DNA of 64,000 bases from Cupriavidus sp. D384 (GTDB lineage Bacteria; Pseudomonadota; Gammaproteobacteria; Burkholderiales; Burkholderiaceae), in the NCBI RefSeq assembly GCF_001652915.1, contig NZ_BBQI01000004.1:32692-96691 (forward strand), given 5' to 3'. A program made the position numbers and the translations under genes. This document shows positions 1 through 11,999 of the stretch, piece after piece. Below the pieces are notes generated by a model. The model was not told the DNA's origin and searched no databases. It saw only the letters and a program-made list of their open reading frames with translations. Numbering within the stretch: the first letter of the stretch is position 1; each line of letters opens with the position of its first letter.

Positions 1-1829
1 AGGCCCACCTTGCGGCCCTCGCCCTTGGCGACACCCACCAGCAGGCCAATATCGAGGCCAAGCTCCTCGAATACCTGGCGAGCCACCTCAACCTGGCCCT
101 TGCCGCCATCGATCAGCACCACGCGCGGCATGCGAGGCACGCCCTCGGCGCCGGCAGCGTCCGGATCGCCGCCATCCTCCTGGATCTGCTCGACCAGCTT
201 CTGGTAGCGCCGCGTCAGTACCTGGCGCATGGCCGCATAGTCGTCGCCGGGTGTGATATCGGTGATATTGAAGCGCCGGTACTCGCTGTTCTGCATCTCG
301 TGATGATGGAACACCACGCACGACGCCTGCGTGGCCTCGCCGGCCGTGTGGCTGATATCGAAACACTCGATGCGCAACATGGCAAGGTCTTCCATGTCCA
401 GGCCGATGGTCTCGGCCAGCGCACGCGTACGGGCCTCCTGGCTGCCCTGCTCGGCCAGGCGCCTGGCGAGCGCCAGGCCCGCGCCCTGTGCGGCCATCTC
501 CAGCCACACCTTGCGCTGGCCCTGCGGCTGCCGCACCAGTGCCACCTTGCGGCCGGCCTGCATCGACAACGCCTCGACGACCGCACCGTCGGCCGGTACA
601 TGGCTGACCACGATGATCGGCGGGGGCGCCTGATCCAGATAGTGCTGGATCATGAAGGCCGACAGCACGCGCGCGGCAATGCGGTCGACGGACAGCGGCC
701 CGGTGGGGGTGATGGGGGCGCCGGAGACTGCAGTTGCTGTTTCGGCCGCGGCCTGATCACTGGAGGCCTCGAACGCACCTGACGCCCCTGACGCCCCTGA
801 CGCCCCTGACGCTTCGGATGCCTCCGCCGCCTCGCCGTTGTCGTCGCTCTCCTCGACGATCATCGCCGCCTCGTCGGCATGGGCCGGAAAGTACGCCTTG
901 TCGCCCAGATGCCGCCCGCCGCGCACCATCGCAAGGTTCACGCAGGCGCGCCCGCCCTGGACGGCCACGGCCAGCACGTCGATATCGCGCGCCTGGCCCA
1001 CTTCCTCCACGGCCTGGCGCTTGAGCACGGTCGACAGCGCGCCAATCTGGTCGCGCACGGCGGCGGCCTGCTCGAACTGCAATTGCACCGCGTGCGATTC
1101 CATCTTCTGCTGCAGGCCCTCAAGCACCTCGGTTTCGCGGCCTTGCAGGAAGCTCGCCGCATTGCCCACGTCGCGCGCATAGTCTTCCTGCGAAATCGCG
1201 TTTACACAGGGCGCCGTGCAACGGTGGATCTGATGCAGCAGGCACGGTCGCGTGCGGTTGTTGAACACGGTGTCCTCGCAGGTGCGCAGCTGGAACACCT
1301 TCTGCAGGATCTGCATGCTCTCGCGCACCGCATGGGCACTCGGGAACGGCCCGAAATACTGGTGCTTGCGGTCGGTCGCACCCCGGTAATAGGCCATGCG
1401 CGGGAACTTGTGGCCCGTCAGCTTCAGGAACGGATACGACTTGTCGTCGCGAAACAGGATGTTGTAGCGCGGCGCCAGCGCCTTGATGAGATTGTTCTCA
1501 AGCAGCAGCGCTTCGGCCTCAGTCCGTACAACGGTGGTCTCGATCCGCGCGATCTTGCCCACCATCATGGCAATGCGCGGCGACAGCTGCGTCTTGTTGA
1601 AGTAGCTCGACACCCGCTTCTTCAGGTCGCGAGCCTTGCCCACGTAGAGCACATTGCCATCGGCATCGAAATATCGGTAGACGCCGGGCAGCCCCGGCAT
1701 CCGCGCCAGGATTGGACGCGGATCGAAGTCCGGCACGTCGGGGGGCTCCGGAACCTGCGCCGGCATGGGAGCGGCTTCGGATTCGGATATCACGGGGTCG
1801 GTCTGGGGGACAGGTTCCTGCTCGGGCAT
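1..1829 (-). CDS. uvrC: UvrABC excinuclease subunit C (3' end outside window)
   Basis: UvrC makes the 3' and 5' incisions around bulky DNA lesions after UvrB loads, in cytoplasmic nucleotide excision repair. About 609 residues are visible. A Pro/Glu-rich N-terminal extension of about 40 residues precedes the GIY-YIG nuclease domain, which contains GVYRYF and LYVGKA near residues 49-66. A UVR (UvrB-binding) helix region follows, then the start of the C-terminal RNase H-like nuclease, ending at a [11 protein letters not shown] segment. The helix-hairpin-helix end lies beyond base 1. The start is the first ATG in frame before the conserved domain, with no strong Shine-Dalgarno. Odd features are a low-complexity Ser-Gly-Ala/acidic insertion between the UVR and nuclease regions, encoded by 9-bp repeats, and a PPP motif. 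It is divergent from earP. The identity is secure. Confidence 0.96.
   Translation of the reverse strand, partial: MPEQEPVPQTDPVISESEAAPMPAQVPEPPDVPDFDPRPILARMPGLPGVYRYFDADGNVLYVGKARDLKKRVSSYFNKTQLSPRIAMMVGKIARIETTVVRTEAEALLLENNLIKALAPRYNILFRDDKSYPFLKLTGHKFPRMAYYRGATDRKHQYFGPFPSAHAVRESMQILQKVFQLRTCEDTVFNNRTRPCLLHQIHRCTAPCVNAISQEDYARDVGNAASFLQGRETEVLEGLQQKMESHAVQLQFEQAAAVRDQIGALSTVLKRQAVEEVGQARDIDVLAVAVQGGRACVNLAMVRGGRHLGDKAYFPAHADEAAMIVEESDDNGEAAEASEASGASGASGASGAFEASSDQAAAETATAVSGAPITPTGPLSVDRIAARVLSAFMIQHYLDQAPPPIIVVSHVPADGAVVEALSMQAGRKVALVRQPQGQRKVWLEMAAQGAGLALARRLAEQGSQEARTRALAETIGLDMEDLAMLRIECFDISHTAGEATQASCVVFHHHEMQNSEYRRFNITDITPGDDYAAMRQVLTRRYQKLVEQIQEDGGDPDAAGAEGVPRMPRVVLIDGGKGQVEVARQVFEELGLDIGLLVGVAKGEGRKVG
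772..816 (-). repeat. 9-bp tandem repeat inside uvrC
   Basis: Three perfect head-to-tail copies of gacgcccct (plus-strand reading, 781-807) are flanked by degenerate copies on both sides. In the uvrC frame the unit reads Ser-Gly-Ala, giving a run of four SGA tripeptides inside a linker rich in A, S, E and G. The unit is a multiple of three, so copy-number change by slippage would keep the frame. Confidence 0.85.
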
Positions 1830-1972
1830 CGCGGGCGGATTGGACGAATAAGGTGCGCCACATGTGCGCCATGTATGTGCGCCCATACGGGGCGCTGGCC
1901 TAGAATCGCAAGTTTAGAGCAATTCGCCCGCTAGACTTTTCCGACGGGCGGCCTCGACATTTCTTCTGCATC

Positions 1973-3124
1973 ATGCCAATCCGTTCCTGGGACATTTTCT
2001 GCACGGTCATCGACAACTTCGGTGACATCGGCGTTTGCTGGCGGCTGGCACGCCAGCTGGCACAGGAGCACGGGCATGCGGTCCGCCTCTGGGTGGATGA
2101 TCTTGCCAGCTTTGCCCGACTCGCGCCGGAGATCGACCCTGCCGCCACGCATCAACGCCTGGCAGGGGTCGATGTGCGGGGCTGGGACCCCCGGCCCGAC
2201 GCCGCTTTCGATGCCCCGGCCCCGCACGACGTAGTGATCGAGGCGTTTGCCTGCCACCTGCCCGAATCGTTCCTGGCGGCCATGGCGGCTGCCCCGCGCA
2301 AGCCCGTCTGGATCAACCTCGAGTACCTGAGCGCCGAGGACTGGGTCAGCGAGCACCACACCATGGCATCGCCCCATCCGCGCCTGCCGTTGATCAAGTA
2401 TTTCTTCTTCCCGGGCTTTGCGCGCGGCACGGGCGGCCTGTTGCGCGAATCCATGATCGGCGCCTCGCGCGATGCATTCCGCAGCAGCCCCGCCGCACAG
2501 GCCACGCTGTGGCACCGGCTTGGCGTGCGGCCCGCGCCCGGGGCGCTGAGGGTCAGCTTCTTTGCCTATGAGAATCCGGCCACGCCGGTTCTGCTCGACC
2601 AATGGCGCGATGGCGCCACGCCCATCGAATGTTTCGTGCCCCAGGGGCTGGCGGCGGCACAGGTCGGCCAGTGGCTGGGCGCGGCGCCCACCCCAGGCAC
2701 CACTCACCATCGCGGCAATCTGATCGTCCATGGCATTCCGTTCGTCCGCCAGGAACACTACGACGAGCTGCTCTGGGCCTGCGACGTCAACTTCGTGCGC
2801 GGCGAGGATTCCTGCGTGCGCGCCCACTGGGCCGCGCGGCCGATGGTGTGGCACATCTACCCACAGGATGACCACGCACACCACGCAAAGCTCGATGCCT
2901 GGCTGACCCGGTTCACCCGTGCCGGCGTGGCGCCCGAAGGCTCCGCCGCCCTGATCGAGTTTTCGCATGCCTGGAACGGTTACGGCACGGCGCCCGACTG
3001 GGCGGCGTTACAGGCACAATTGCCGGCCCTGACCGCCGGCATGGACCGCTGGCAGCGGCAATTGCAGCACTTGGGCGACCTCGCAGCGAATCTCGTGGCC
3101 TTTAGCGAAAATCAGGTAAAATAG
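1973..3124 (+). CDS. earP: EF-P arginine rhamnosyltransferase EarP
   Basis: EarP transfers rhamnose from dTDP-L-rhamnose to an arginine of elongation factor P, activating EF-P for rescue of ribosomes stalled at polyproline. The protein has 383 residues, the usual family length (formerly DUF2331, GT-B fold). The N-terminus carries the family signature ending in IDNFGDIGVCWRLARQLA, and the C-terminal half holds the nucleotide-sugar-binding region with FVRGEDSCVRAHWAARP. Its substrate gene efp lies directly downstream on the same strand, and that EF-P has arginine at the modified position. The function follows from the family and the context. Confidence 0.95.
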   Translation: MPIRSWDIFCTVIDNFGDIGVCWRLARQLAQEHGHAVRLWVDDLASFARLAPEIDPAATHQRLAGVDVRGWDPRPDAAFDAPAPHDVVIEAFACHLPESFLAAMAAAPRKPVWINLEYLSAEDWVSEHHTMASPHPRLPLIKYFFFPGFARGTGGLLRESMIGASRDAFRSSPAAQATLWHRLGVRPAPGALRVSFFAYENPATPVLLDQWRDGATPIECFVPQGLAAAQVGQWLGAAPTPGTTHHRGNLIVHGIPFVRQEHYDELLWACDVNFVRGEDSCVRAHWAARPMVWHIYPQDDHAHHAKLDAWLTRFTRAGVAPEGSAALIEFSHAWNGYGTAPDWAALQAQLPALTAGMDRWQRQLQHLGDLAANLVAFSENQVK

Positions 3125-3256
3125 CGGGTTGATTTTGATGGCGAGCCAAGTTTCAAGGCCCAAGAACAAAACTGCCGGCTGCGCGCCTTCGCCATACCGA
3201 TTTCCGGGCTACGCCTATCAGGTGCCCGGACCATTTTTTTCAGGAAGACAGTTCAG

Positions 3257-3817
3257 ATGAAAATCGCACAGGAACTCCGCGTCGGCAACGTGTTCATGAT
3301 CGGTTCCGACCCGATGGTGGTTCAGAAGGCCGAGTACAACAAGTCGGGCCGTAACGCCGCTGTTGTCAAGATGAAGTACAAGAACCTGCTGACGGACGCC
3401 CCGGGCGAGTCGGTTTTCAAGGCCGACGACAAGTTCGAAGTCGTGGTGCTGGAGCGCCGCGAATGCACGTTCTCGTACTTCGCCGACCCGATGTACGTGT
3501 TCATGGACACCGAATTCAACCAGTACGAAGTCGAGAAGGACAGCATGGGCGACGCGCTGAACTACCTCGAGGACGGCATGGCTGTTGAAGTGGTGTTCTA
3601 CAACGACAAGGCCATCTCGGTGGATATGCCGACGACGCTGGTCCGCGAGATCATCTACACGGAACCGGCCGTCAAGGGCGACACCTCGTCGGGCAAGGTG
3701 CTCAAGGGCGCCAAGATCAACACCGGCTTCGAACTGCAAGTGCCGCTGTTCTGCAACATCGGCGACAAGATCGAAATCGACACGCGTACCGGCGAATACC
3801 GCAGCCGCGCCAACTAA
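3257..3817 (+). CDS. efp: elongation factor P (arginine-modified type)
   Basis: EF-P binds between the ribosomal P and E sites and promotes peptide-bond formation at consecutive prolines. The protein has 186 residues and three beta-barrel domains (KOW-like N-terminal, OB, C-terminal OB). The tip loop reads NKSGRNAA with Arg32 at the position that is lysine in beta-lysylated EF-Ps, so this is the rhamnosylated class served by EarP. AGGAAGACAG lies just before the ATG. A gap of about 130 bases separates it from earP, enough for its own promoter, though I could not identify one. A strong hairpin terminator follows. Confidence 0.98.
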   Translation: MKIAQELRVGNVFMIGSDPMVVQKAEYNKSGRNAAVVKMKYKNLLTDAPGESVFKADDKFEVVVLERRECTFSYFADPMYVFMDTEFNQYEVEKDSMGDALNYLEDGMAVEVVFYNDKAISVDMPTTLVREIIYTEPAVKGDTSSGKVLKGAKINTGFELQVPLFCNIGDKIEIDTRTGEYRSRAN

Positions 3818-3840
3818 GCTTCACGGCGCAACGCGATAAG

Positions 3841-3868
3841 AAAGGGCAGCTTCGGCTGCCCTTTTTGT
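3841..3868 (+). terminator. intrinsic terminator after efp
   Basis: The inverted repeat aaagggcagc / gctgcccttt has a ttcg tetraloop and runs into a T tract. It sits about 23 bases after the efp stop and faces nagZ transcription from the other side. Confidence 0.9.
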
Positions 3869-3910
3869 CGTCCGCAGCCTGCCTGCCGCAGGCCCGGCAT
3901 CTGCCCCCCC

Positions 3911-4960
3911 TTACTTGACCAGTCCCAGGTCCTTCAGCAGGCGCAGCGCGGCACGGTACTCGCCCTCCTGCTCGAGCTTGTTCCAGTCCAGCGGCTTGCG
4001 GCGGCCAAACAGCTTGCGGATACGGCGCTGCGACGTCTTGGAGATCGACATATCGAGCTCGGCCAGCAGCTGATCGGCCTTCTCCGGGTTGTTGCAGATC
4101 AAGACCATGTCACAACCAGCGTCCAGCGCAGCCTTGGCGCCCTGCGTGACGGTGCCCGCGACGCTGGCGCCTTCCATGCTGAGGTCGTCGCTGAAAATCA
4201 CGCCTTCGAAACCAAGCTGCGCGCGCAGGATGTCCTGGAGCCAGAAGCGCGAAAAGCCAGCCGGAGCCGGGTCCACCTTCGGGTAGATCACGTGCGCCGG
4301 CATGACCGACGCCAGCGCCTGGCCCATCCAGTCATACGGGCGGGCGTCGTGCACCAGGATCTCGTCGAGCGTACGCTCGTCCACGGGCACCGCCACATGG
4401 GAATCGGCTTCCACGTAGCCGTGACCCGGAAAATGCTTGCCGCAATTGGCCATGCCGGCCAGCAGCAGACCATGCGTCAGGTGGTTGGCCAGCATCGTGA
4501 CTACGCGCGGATCGGCATGGAATGCGCGATCGCCAATCACACCGCTGCGGCCGAAGTCCAGATCGAGCACCGGCGTGAAGCTCAAGTCGATGTCGCAGGC
4601 GCGCAACTCGGCTGCCAGCACATAGCCGCAGGCGATGGCCGCCTTGGTGGCCATCAGCACGTCGCGGTCCCACAGCTGGCCCAGTTTCGCCATGGCGGGC
4701 AGGTGCGTGAAGCCATCGGTCTTGGCGCGCTGCACGCGGCCGCCTTCGTGGTCGATGCAGATCAGCACGTCGTCGCGGACATTGCGGATCGCACGCGTCA
4801 GCGTTACCAGCTGGGCGCGCGATTCGAAATTGCGCGCGAACAGGATGACGCCGCCGGTCAACGGATGCGCGATGCGGCGCTCGTCTTCGGCGTTGAGCTG
4901 CTTGCCCACCACATCGAGCACCACGGGACCCGGACGCTTGCCGGTCACTTTATTGTTCAT
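3911..4960 (-). CDS. nagZ: beta-N-acetylhexosaminidase NagZ
   Basis: NagZ is a cytoplasmic glycoside hydrolase family 3 enzyme that removes GlcNAc from anhydro-muropeptides during peptidoglycan recycling; its product can signal beta-lactamase induction in other species. The 349-residue single-domain TIM barrel has the family signature KHFPGHG at residues 175-181, which carries the general acid/base His, and FSDDLSMEG with the nucleophile Asp. There is no signal peptide, as expected. It is the last gene of the lepA-to-nagZ run, six bases after acpS. Confidence 0.96.
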   Translation of the reverse strand: MNNKVTGKRPGPVVLDVVGKQLNAEDERRIAHPLTGGVILFARNFESRAQLVTLTRAIRNVRDDVLICIDHEGGRVQRAKTDGFTHLPAMAKLGQLWDRDVLMATKAAIACGYVLAAELRACDIDLSFTPVLDLDFGRSGVIGDRAFHADPRVVTMLANHLTHGLLLAGMANCGKHFPGHGYVEADSHVAVPVDERTLDEILVHDARPYDWMGQALASVMPAHVIYPKVDPAPAGFSRFWLQDILRAQLGFEGVIFSDDLSMEGASVAGTVTQGAKAALDAGCDMVLICNNPEKADQLLAELDMSISKTSQRRIRKLFGRRKPLDWNKLEQEGEYRAALRLLKDLGLVK

Positions 4961-4966
4961 ATCGGT

Positions 4967-5395
4967 TCAGTTCGAGGCTGGTTCAGGCAGCGGACCAGGC
5001 AGGCCTGTCCGCTCCGCGATCGCGAAGGCGACCGCATACTCATGTTCATCGCTGACACTGACCCGAATGGTCAGGCCGCGTTCCCGAACCCACTCGGCAA
5101 GTTCACCCGTGCATTGCGGGGTGGGCTCGCCAGACGGCAGATTCAGCAATTCCATCGCGCGCCAGGTCATCGGCCAGCGCATGCCCAGCCCGATCGCCTT
5201 CGAGAAGGCTTCCTTGGCGGCAAAACGCGTAGCCAGAAACGCCAGTCCGCGCTTTTCAGAGCGGGCCTTGCGCGCGTGATAGACCTTGAGTTCGCGCGGG
5301 CCCAGCACCTTTTCGGCAAAGCGCCCACGCGTGCGGTCCATCACGCCTTGCACGCGATCGATCTGGATGATGTCGGTGCCGATGCCGTAGATCAC
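4967..5395 (-). CDS. acpS: holo-[acyl-carrier-protein] synthase
   Basis: AcpS transfers 4'-phosphopantetheine from CoA to the DSL serine of apo-ACP. The protein has 142 residues. IGTDII with the Mg-binding Asp is at the N-terminus, and [12 protein letters not shown] carries the second metal-ligand Glu. The start is taken as a GTG that overlaps the pdxJ stop in a GTGA arrangement; an upstream in-frame extension exists but lies inside pdxJ and is not conserved-looking. This implies translational coupling to pdxJ. The acceptor protein gene acpP is also in this window. Confidence 0.95.
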   Translation of the reverse strand: MIYGIGTDIIQIDRVQGVMDRTRGRFAEKVLGPRELKVYHARKARSEKRGLAFLATRFAAKEAFSKAIGLGMRWPMTWRAMELLNLPSGEPTPQCTGELAEWVRERGLTIRVSVSDEHEYAVAFAIAERTGLPGPLPEPASN

Positions 5396-6174
5396 GCAGC
5401 CTGCCCCGGCACGGGATAACGGGTACCCAGCCGCGCCGCCACCATGATGGCCTTCATCTCGCGCACGGCATTCTGCCAGCCGACGAACACCGCGTGCGCC
5501 ACGATGGCGTGGCCGATGTTCAGTTCCTGGATGCCCGGCAGTGCCGCAATGCGCTGCACGTTCGTGTAGTGGAGGCCATGGCCGGCATTGACGATCAGGC
5601 CGTGCTTCTGGCCAGCGCGCACGCCTTCGGCCACGCGCTGGAACTCCGCCTCCTGTGCGTCGGCCGTATGGGCATCTGCATAGGCACCCGTATGAATCTC
5701 GATCACCGGCGCCTTGCACGCTGCCGCGGCGGCAATCTGGTCAGGGTCCGCATCAATGAACAGCGACACGCGGATACCCGCATCGGCCAGCTGGCGGCAC
5801 GCGGCGCTGACCTGCTCGAAATGGCCCGCCACGTCGAGGCCGCCCTCGGTGGTCACTTCCTCGCGCTTCTCCGGTACCAGGCACACGTCCTGCGGCTTGA
5901 TCTCGCAGGCGATGTCGAGCATTTCCGCAGTGATCGCACATTCGAGGTTCATCCGCGTCGCCAGCTTCGGCCGCAGCGCGCGCACGTCGGCGTCACGGAT
6001 ATGGCGGCGATCTTCGCGCAGGTGCAGCGTAATCAGGTCCGCGCCGGCTTCCTCGGCCTGCAGGGCGGCCTGGATCGGGTCGGGATAGACCGTGCCGCGC
6101 GCATTGCGCAGCGTGGCAACGTGATCGATGTTGACGCCGAGGTCGATGACCCCGGGATTCGCGTGGAAGATCAT
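5392..6174 (-). CDS. pdxJ: pyridoxine 5'-phosphate synthase
   Basis: PdxJ condenses 1-deoxyxylulose 5-phosphate with 3-amino-2-oxopropyl phosphate to form pyridoxine 5'-phosphate, the last step of the DXP-dependent vitamin B6 pathway. The 260 residues form a TIM barrel. The N-terminal [16 protein letters not shown] motif is diagnostic, as are [13 protein letters not shown] and [11 protein letters not shown]. It overlaps acpS by four bases and follows recO closely. A pdxJ-acpS pair downstream of recO is a common proteobacterial arrangement. Confidence 0.97.
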   Translation of the reverse strand: MIFHANPGVIDLGVNIDHVATLRNARGTVYPDPIQAALQAEEAGADLITLHLREDRRHIRDADVRALRPKLATRMNLECAITAEMLDIACEIKPQDVCLVPEKREEVTTEGGLDVAGHFEQVSAACRQLADAGIRVSLFIDADPDQIAAAAACKAPVIEIHTGAYADAHTADAQEAEFQRVAEGVRAGQKHGLIVNAGHGLHYTNVQRIAALPGIQELNIGHAIVAHAVFVGWQNAVREMKAIMVAARLGTRYPVPGQAA

Positions 6175-6201
6175 GCCGGCTTGCTCAGAGGGAATTGGGA
6201 A

Positions 6202-7083
6202 TCAAAGGTACTGCAGATCGATCAGGATCTGGCGCGTTTTCAGCGGCTCGCCCTGTAGATAATAATGCAGGAGGAACCGCATCAACGCGCGGCTTTGCGT
6301 AACCGTTTGTGCGCGTCCGTAGTCGTCCTGCGCCATGTCCAGCAGCGTCTGCCCCGACACGACGGGCCAGCTCGACGGATCGCTGGCATGGGCGCGCCGC
6401 ACGCCGCGCTCGGGCTGGTAGACATAGTCGAGCCCGGGCTGCACGCGCTCGCCCGTTTTGATGCATTGGTCGAACGCCACCGCGAAGCCGGTTTCCTGCA
6501 GCAGCACACGTTCGAAACCGCGCAACACCAGGCTCGCAGGCTCGCCATGTGCCAGGCGCGTCAGCGTGATCATGTAGTGCTTGAACAGCGAGGGGTGTGC
6601 GTCTTCCCGCGGGCAGAATCGCAATAGCAATTCATTCAGATAGAAGCCCGACAGCAGCCCATCGCCAGCCAGCGGCAGCATGCCGCCCATGTACTCGGCC
6701 TTGGTCAGCGTCTTGACCTCGCCGCGGCCAGTCCACGACAACGAAATGGGATGAAAATGCTGCAGCACGGCGCGCAGCGCCGAATGCGGTCGCTTGGCGC
6801 CCTTGGCGACCATCGCCATGCGGCCGTGATCGCGCGTGAAGACGTCGAGAATCAGGCTGGTCTCGCGATAGGGATAGGCATGCAGCACGAATCCCGCCTC
6901 GTTGGTGACGCGCAACTCCGAGCGCGCCGGCACGATGCGCATCGCGCGGTCCATCATTTCGCGCCCGGCCGCCACGGCCGGACTCAGCGCAGGAATGGCG
7001 CCCGACTCCAGCACCTCGGCGGCCTCCTCGGCAATCGGATCGGCACTTCGCGCACGCGGCGCGCCGCGGCGCACGTCAGGCAT
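6202..7083 (-). CDS. recO: DNA repair protein RecO
   Basis: RecO anneals single strands and, with RecR, loads RecA onto SSB-coated DNA. The chosen ATG lies five bases after the era stop and gives 293 residues. The OB-fold begins only near residue 55, with [20 protein letters not shown], so there is an unusual Ala/Glu-rich N-terminal extension of about 50 residues. A downstream ATG ([10 protein letters not shown]) could give a shorter protein. A helical C-terminal domain follows. The tight packing suggests coupling to era. Confidence 0.93.
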   Translation of the reverse strand: MPDVRRGAPRARSADPIAEEAAEVLESGAIPALSPAVAAGREMMDRAMRIVPARSELRVTNEAGFVLHAYPYRETSLILDVFTRDHGRMAMVAKGAKRPHSALRAVLQHFHPISLSWTGRGEVKTLTKAEYMGGMLPLAGDGLLSGFYLNELLLRFCPREDAHPSLFKHYMITLTRLAHGEPASLVLRGFERVLLQETGFAVAFDQCIKTGERVQPGLDYVYQPERGVRRAHASDPSSWPVVSGQTLLDMAQDDYGRAQTVTQSRALMRFLLHYYLQGEPLKTRQILIDLQYL

Positions 7084-7088
7084 CTTGC

Positions 7089-8027
7089 TCACTCGTAGCC
7101 GTAGGCGCGCAATCCGGCTTCGTTGTCGGCCCAGCCGCTCTTGACCTTGATCCACATCTCCAGGTAGACCTTGCCATCGAACAGCTTCTCCATGTCGAGG
7201 CGAGCCTCGGTAGAGATCTGCTTGAGCTTGCTGCCCTTGTTGCCAATGATCATGGCCTTGTGAGCGTCGCGCTCAACCAGGATCGTGGCGAAAATGCGGC
7301 GCAGCCGCCCTTCCGTCTCGAACTTGTCGATGACGACGGTGCTCGTGTACGGCAGTTCGTCGCCAGTCCAGCGGAACACCTTTTCACGGATGATTTCCGA
7401 TGCCAGGAAGCGCTCGCTGCGATCGGTCATCGCATCGACGTCGTACATCGGCTCGCCTTCCGGCAGGTACGGCCGGATGATGGCAAGCAGGCGGTCGATG
7501 TGGTCGCGCGTCTTGGCCGACATCGGCACCACTTCCGTGAACGGAAAGCGCTGCCCCATCTGCTCCAGGAACGGCATCATCACTTCCGAACGGCCTTCGC
7601 CGATGCGGTCGAGCTTGTTGCACACCAGCAGCACCGGCACGTTCTTCGGCAGCAGCGCCATCACCTTTTCGTCATCGGGGCCGAAATAACCGGCCTCCAC
7701 GACGAACAGCACGATATCCACCGACGACAGCGTCGATGTCACCGCGCGGTTCAGCGAACGGTTCAATGCGCTGGCATGGCGCGTCTGGAAACCCGGCGTG
7801 TCGGCGAAAACGTACTGCGCGTCGTCGGTGGTCTGAATACCGACGATACGGTGGCGCGTGGTCTGGGCCTTGCGTGACGTGATGCTGATCTTCTGGCCAA
7901 CCAGCGCGTTCATCAGCGTGGACTTGCCCACGTTCGGGCGGCCTACGATGGCTACGGTGCCGCAGCGAAACGCCGCGGCGCCGGATGTTTCCGCCGCATC
8001 CTGCTGCGGAGGGAGAGAATCGGTCAT
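7089..8027 (-). CDS. era: GTPase Era
   Basis: Era is an essential GTPase that binds the 3' end of 16S rRNA and aids 30S maturation. The protein has 312 residues: P-loop GRPNVGKS at 29-36, a DTPG switch II motif, NKLD for guanine specificity, and a C-terminal KH RNA-binding domain with the GNKGSKLK loop. The start overlaps the rnc stop as ATGA. The rnc-era-recO order is widely conserved and links rRNA processing and assembly. Confidence 0.97.
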   Translation of the reverse strand: MTDSLPPQQDAAETSGAAAFRCGTVAIVGRPNVGKSTLMNALVGQKISITSRKAQTTRHRIVGIQTTDDAQYVFADTPGFQTRHASALNRSLNRAVTSTLSSVDIVLFVVEAGYFGPDDEKVMALLPKNVPVLLVCNKLDRIGEGRSEVMMPFLEQMGQRFPFTEVVPMSAKTRDHIDRLLAIIRPYLPEGEPMYDVDAMTDRSERFLASEIIREKVFRWTGDELPYTSTVVIDKFETEGRLRRIFATILVERDAHKAMIIGNKGSKLKQISTEARLDMEKLFDGKVYLEMWIKVKSGWADNEAGLRAYGYE

Positions 8028-8794
8028 TCCTTCAACCTGAGAGACAACTGGGGATCCTGGGGCACCGGCTGCTTGCGTGTCTTGCCCGTTCGCTCTGCGC
8101 GGCTGCGCTTGAGCAATTGGGGCACGAGCTTCTGGACTTCGTCCAGCGCAAGCTTGGCCGCTGCCTGTTCGGCCGCGCGGCGCGACGCGCCGGTGCCGAA
8201 CACGCGTACCTCCAGTTTAGGCACGATGCATTCGACTTCAAATTGCTGGCTGTGCGCCGCACCGTGAGTGGCAATGACGTTGTACTGCGGCAGGGCAATC
8301 TTGTGACCCTGCAGATACTCCTGGAGCAGCGTCTTGGCATCCTTGCCCAGCGTGCGCGGATCCACCTGCTCCAGAATCGGGATATACAGCTTGCGGATCA
8401 ACGCCCGGGCGGCGTCGAACCCACTATCGAGAAACACGGCCCCGACGATCGCCTCGAGCGCATCCGCGAGAATCGACGGGCGGCGGAAACCGCCGCTTTT
8501 CAGCTCGCCTTCACCCAGCCGCAGCGCGTCGGACAACTGCAGCATCTGGGCGATCTCGTACAGGGCCTGCTGCTTGACCAGATTGGCACGCACGCGGGAC
8601 AGATCGCCCTCGTCCAGCTTGCCGAACATGCCGTACAGCATGTCCGCCACCGCGCAGTTCAGCACCGAATCGCCAAGGAATTCCAGGCGTTCGTTGTGCT
8701 GCGCGCTATGACTGCGATGCGTGAGCGCCTGCTGCAGCAATTCGGGCTTGCTGAATCGGTAGCCGAGACGTTGCTGCAAGGCGTCGAGGGTCAT
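8024..8794 (-). CDS. rnc: ribonuclease III
   Basis: RNase III cleaves double-stranded RNA, including the precursor rRNA stems. The protein has 256 residues. The catalytic domain has the signature [11 protein letters not shown] with the metal-binding acidic residues, and a C-terminal double-stranded RNA-binding domain begins at about residue 155 ([12 protein letters not shown]). A basic tail of about 30 residues extends past the domain. It lies four bases after the DUF4845 gene and overlaps era. Confidence 0.97.
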   Translation of the reverse strand: MTLDALQQRLGYRFSKPELLQQALTHRSHSAQHNERLEFLGDSVLNCAVADMLYGMFGKLDEGDLSRVRANLVKQQALYEIAQMLQLSDALRLGEGELKSGGFRRPSILADALEAIVGAVFLDSGFDAARALIRKLYIPILEQVDPRTLGKDAKTLLQEYLQGHKIALPQYNVIATHGAAHSQQFEVECIVPKLEVRVFGTGASRRAAEQAAAKLALDEVQKLVPQLLKRSRAERTGKTRKQPVPQDPQLSLRLKE

Positions 8795-8798
8795 GTCT

Positions 8799-9191
8799 TT
8801 ACTGCGTTCCCGAATAGGTAATCAAAAAACTCAACGGACCATAGATCCTGACTTCGGTCCGGTATTCGAAGCCGATCGTGCGAATGCGCCCGCTCTCGTC
8901 CTCGTTCACGTCCAGATCCTCGCCCCGGATCGAACCGATATTGTCGATCAAGGCCTGCTTGTCGAAATTGGCCGCAACTTCCTTGCGGTTATTCGAAGTG
9001 TCGCGCGCGTAGGTTACCGCCCGCTTGACCGAGAAATATTCCAGCATGCTGGGAATCGACTTCAATGCCGGCAAAGCCACTGCCAACACCAGCATGATGA
9101 CCACCAGCATCGATCCCAACGAAAATCCGCGTGATTTATTAATCACAAATACACGGACTTTCCCCCTGCTACCCAAAGACTTCTGACCCAT
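8799..9191 (-). CDS. DUF4845 family membrane-anchored protein
   Basis: The protein has 130 residues: a basic N-terminus, one hydrophobic segment at about residues 24-45 ([19 protein letters not shown]), then a soluble domain. It matches the uncharacterised DUF4845 family, usually found between lepB and rnc in beta- and gammaproteobacteria. The [11 protein letters not shown] stretch resembles the class III signal of type IV pilins, but the usual Glu at +5 is missing, so processing by prepilin peptidase is doubtful. AGGG lies eight bases before the ATG. The function is unknown. Confidence 0.85.
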   Translation of the reverse strand: MGQKSLGSRGKVRVFVINKSRGFSLGSMLVVIMLVLAVALPALKSIPSMLEYFSVKRAVTYARDTSNNRKEVAANFDKQALIDNIGSIRGEDLDVNEDESGRIRTIGFEYRTEVRIYGPLSFLITYSGTQ

Positions 9192-9242
9192 CGCGCTGCC
9201 CTCTATATTGAGTGTTTTGCGCTGCGTAGTGCCTGAAACGGC

Positions 9243-10142
9243 TTATTTGAACGACCCTACGCGCCCGAAATTGCCCAGATTCATCCAGATCATGAAGGCC
9301 TTGCCGACGATATTCTTGTCGGGTACGAAGCCCCAGTATCGGGAATCCAGGCTGTTGTCACGGTTATCCCCCATGACGAAATAGTGACCTTCCGGCACTT
9401 TACACGTCAGTCCCTGCTGATTGTAAGTGCAGTTCTCGCGGAACGGAAAATCCGGATCGGCGCCCGCCACAAATGCCGGCCGGTCCGTGTCATTCAGGAT
9501 GCCATGTTCGGGGCCGCCCGGCAGCTTTTCAGTGAAATGCTTCGAATATGCCAGACGTTCCTCGTCCAGGTAGTCGGGCAGCGCACTGTATTCGGCCGGC
9601 TTGCCGTTGATGGTCAGCTTCTTGTTTTCGTAACGCACCACGTCGCCCGGCACACCGATCACGCGCTTGATGTAGTCCAGCGACTCGTCCTTCGGGTAGC
9701 GGAACACCATGACATCGCCGCGTTGCGGCTCGCCCACGTCCATGATTTTCTTGTTCACCACCGGCAGGCGAATACCGTAGTCGTACTTGTTCACCAGGAT
9801 GAAGTCGCCGATCAGCAGCGTGGGGATCATCGACCCGGACGGGATCTTGAACGGCTCCACCACAAACGACCGCAGCACGAAAACCGCCAGGATGACCGGG
9901 AAGAAACTCGCCGAATACTCGAGCCACCACGGCTGACGCATTTTTTCTTCCGCCAGCTTCGCACGCGAGCGGTCCAGCTCCGTGCCGGCCTGCACGGCCT
10001 GCACGTGCTGGCGCTGGGCATCGAATTCAGCCAGCGCCAGTTGTGTCACGCTGCGGCGATGACGCTCGAATACGAGCTTGTCCGCGACCCAGGCAATGCC
10101 CGTAATGACCACCAGCACAAAAAGGATCAGTGCGAAATTCAT
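9243..10142 (-). CDS. lepB: signal peptidase I
   Basis: LepB is an inner-membrane protease that removes signal peptides from exported proteins. The protein has 299 residues with two N-terminal membrane segments (about residues 3-20 and 80-92), a charged cytoplasmic loop between them, and a periplasmic catalytic domain. The nucleophile Ser104 lies in PSGSMIPTL, the general-base Lys in YIKRVIGVPGD, and the C-terminal GDNRDNSLDSR box is present. It follows lepA by about 60 bases, as in many proteobacteria. Confidence 0.97.
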   Translation of the reverse strand: MNFALILFVLVVITGIAWVADKLVFERHRRSVTQLALAEFDAQRQHVQAVQAGTELDRSRAKLAEEKMRQPWWLEYSASFFPVILAVFVLRSFVVEPFKIPSGSMIPTLLIGDFILVNKYDYGIRLPVVNKKIMDVGEPQRGDVMVFRYPKDESLDYIKRVIGVPGDVVRYENKKLTINGKPAEYSALPDYLDEERLAYSKHFTEKLPGGPEHGILNDTDRPAFVAGADPDFPFRENCTYNQQGLTCKVPEGHYFVMGDNRDNSLDSRYWGFVPDKNIVGKAFMIWMNLGNFGRVGSFK

Positions 10143-10205
10143 GACGGCTTGGAGTGATGTCGATTTGTTGGTATCGCCAGCTTGTTATCGGCGGGGCGCA
10201 AGCGT

Positions 10206-11999
<1,794 letters not shown>

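Noticed and set aside
772..816. CRISPR-like array
   Set aside because: The 9-bp repeats here and in rne and the LysE-family gene are contiguous, in frame and have no spacers.
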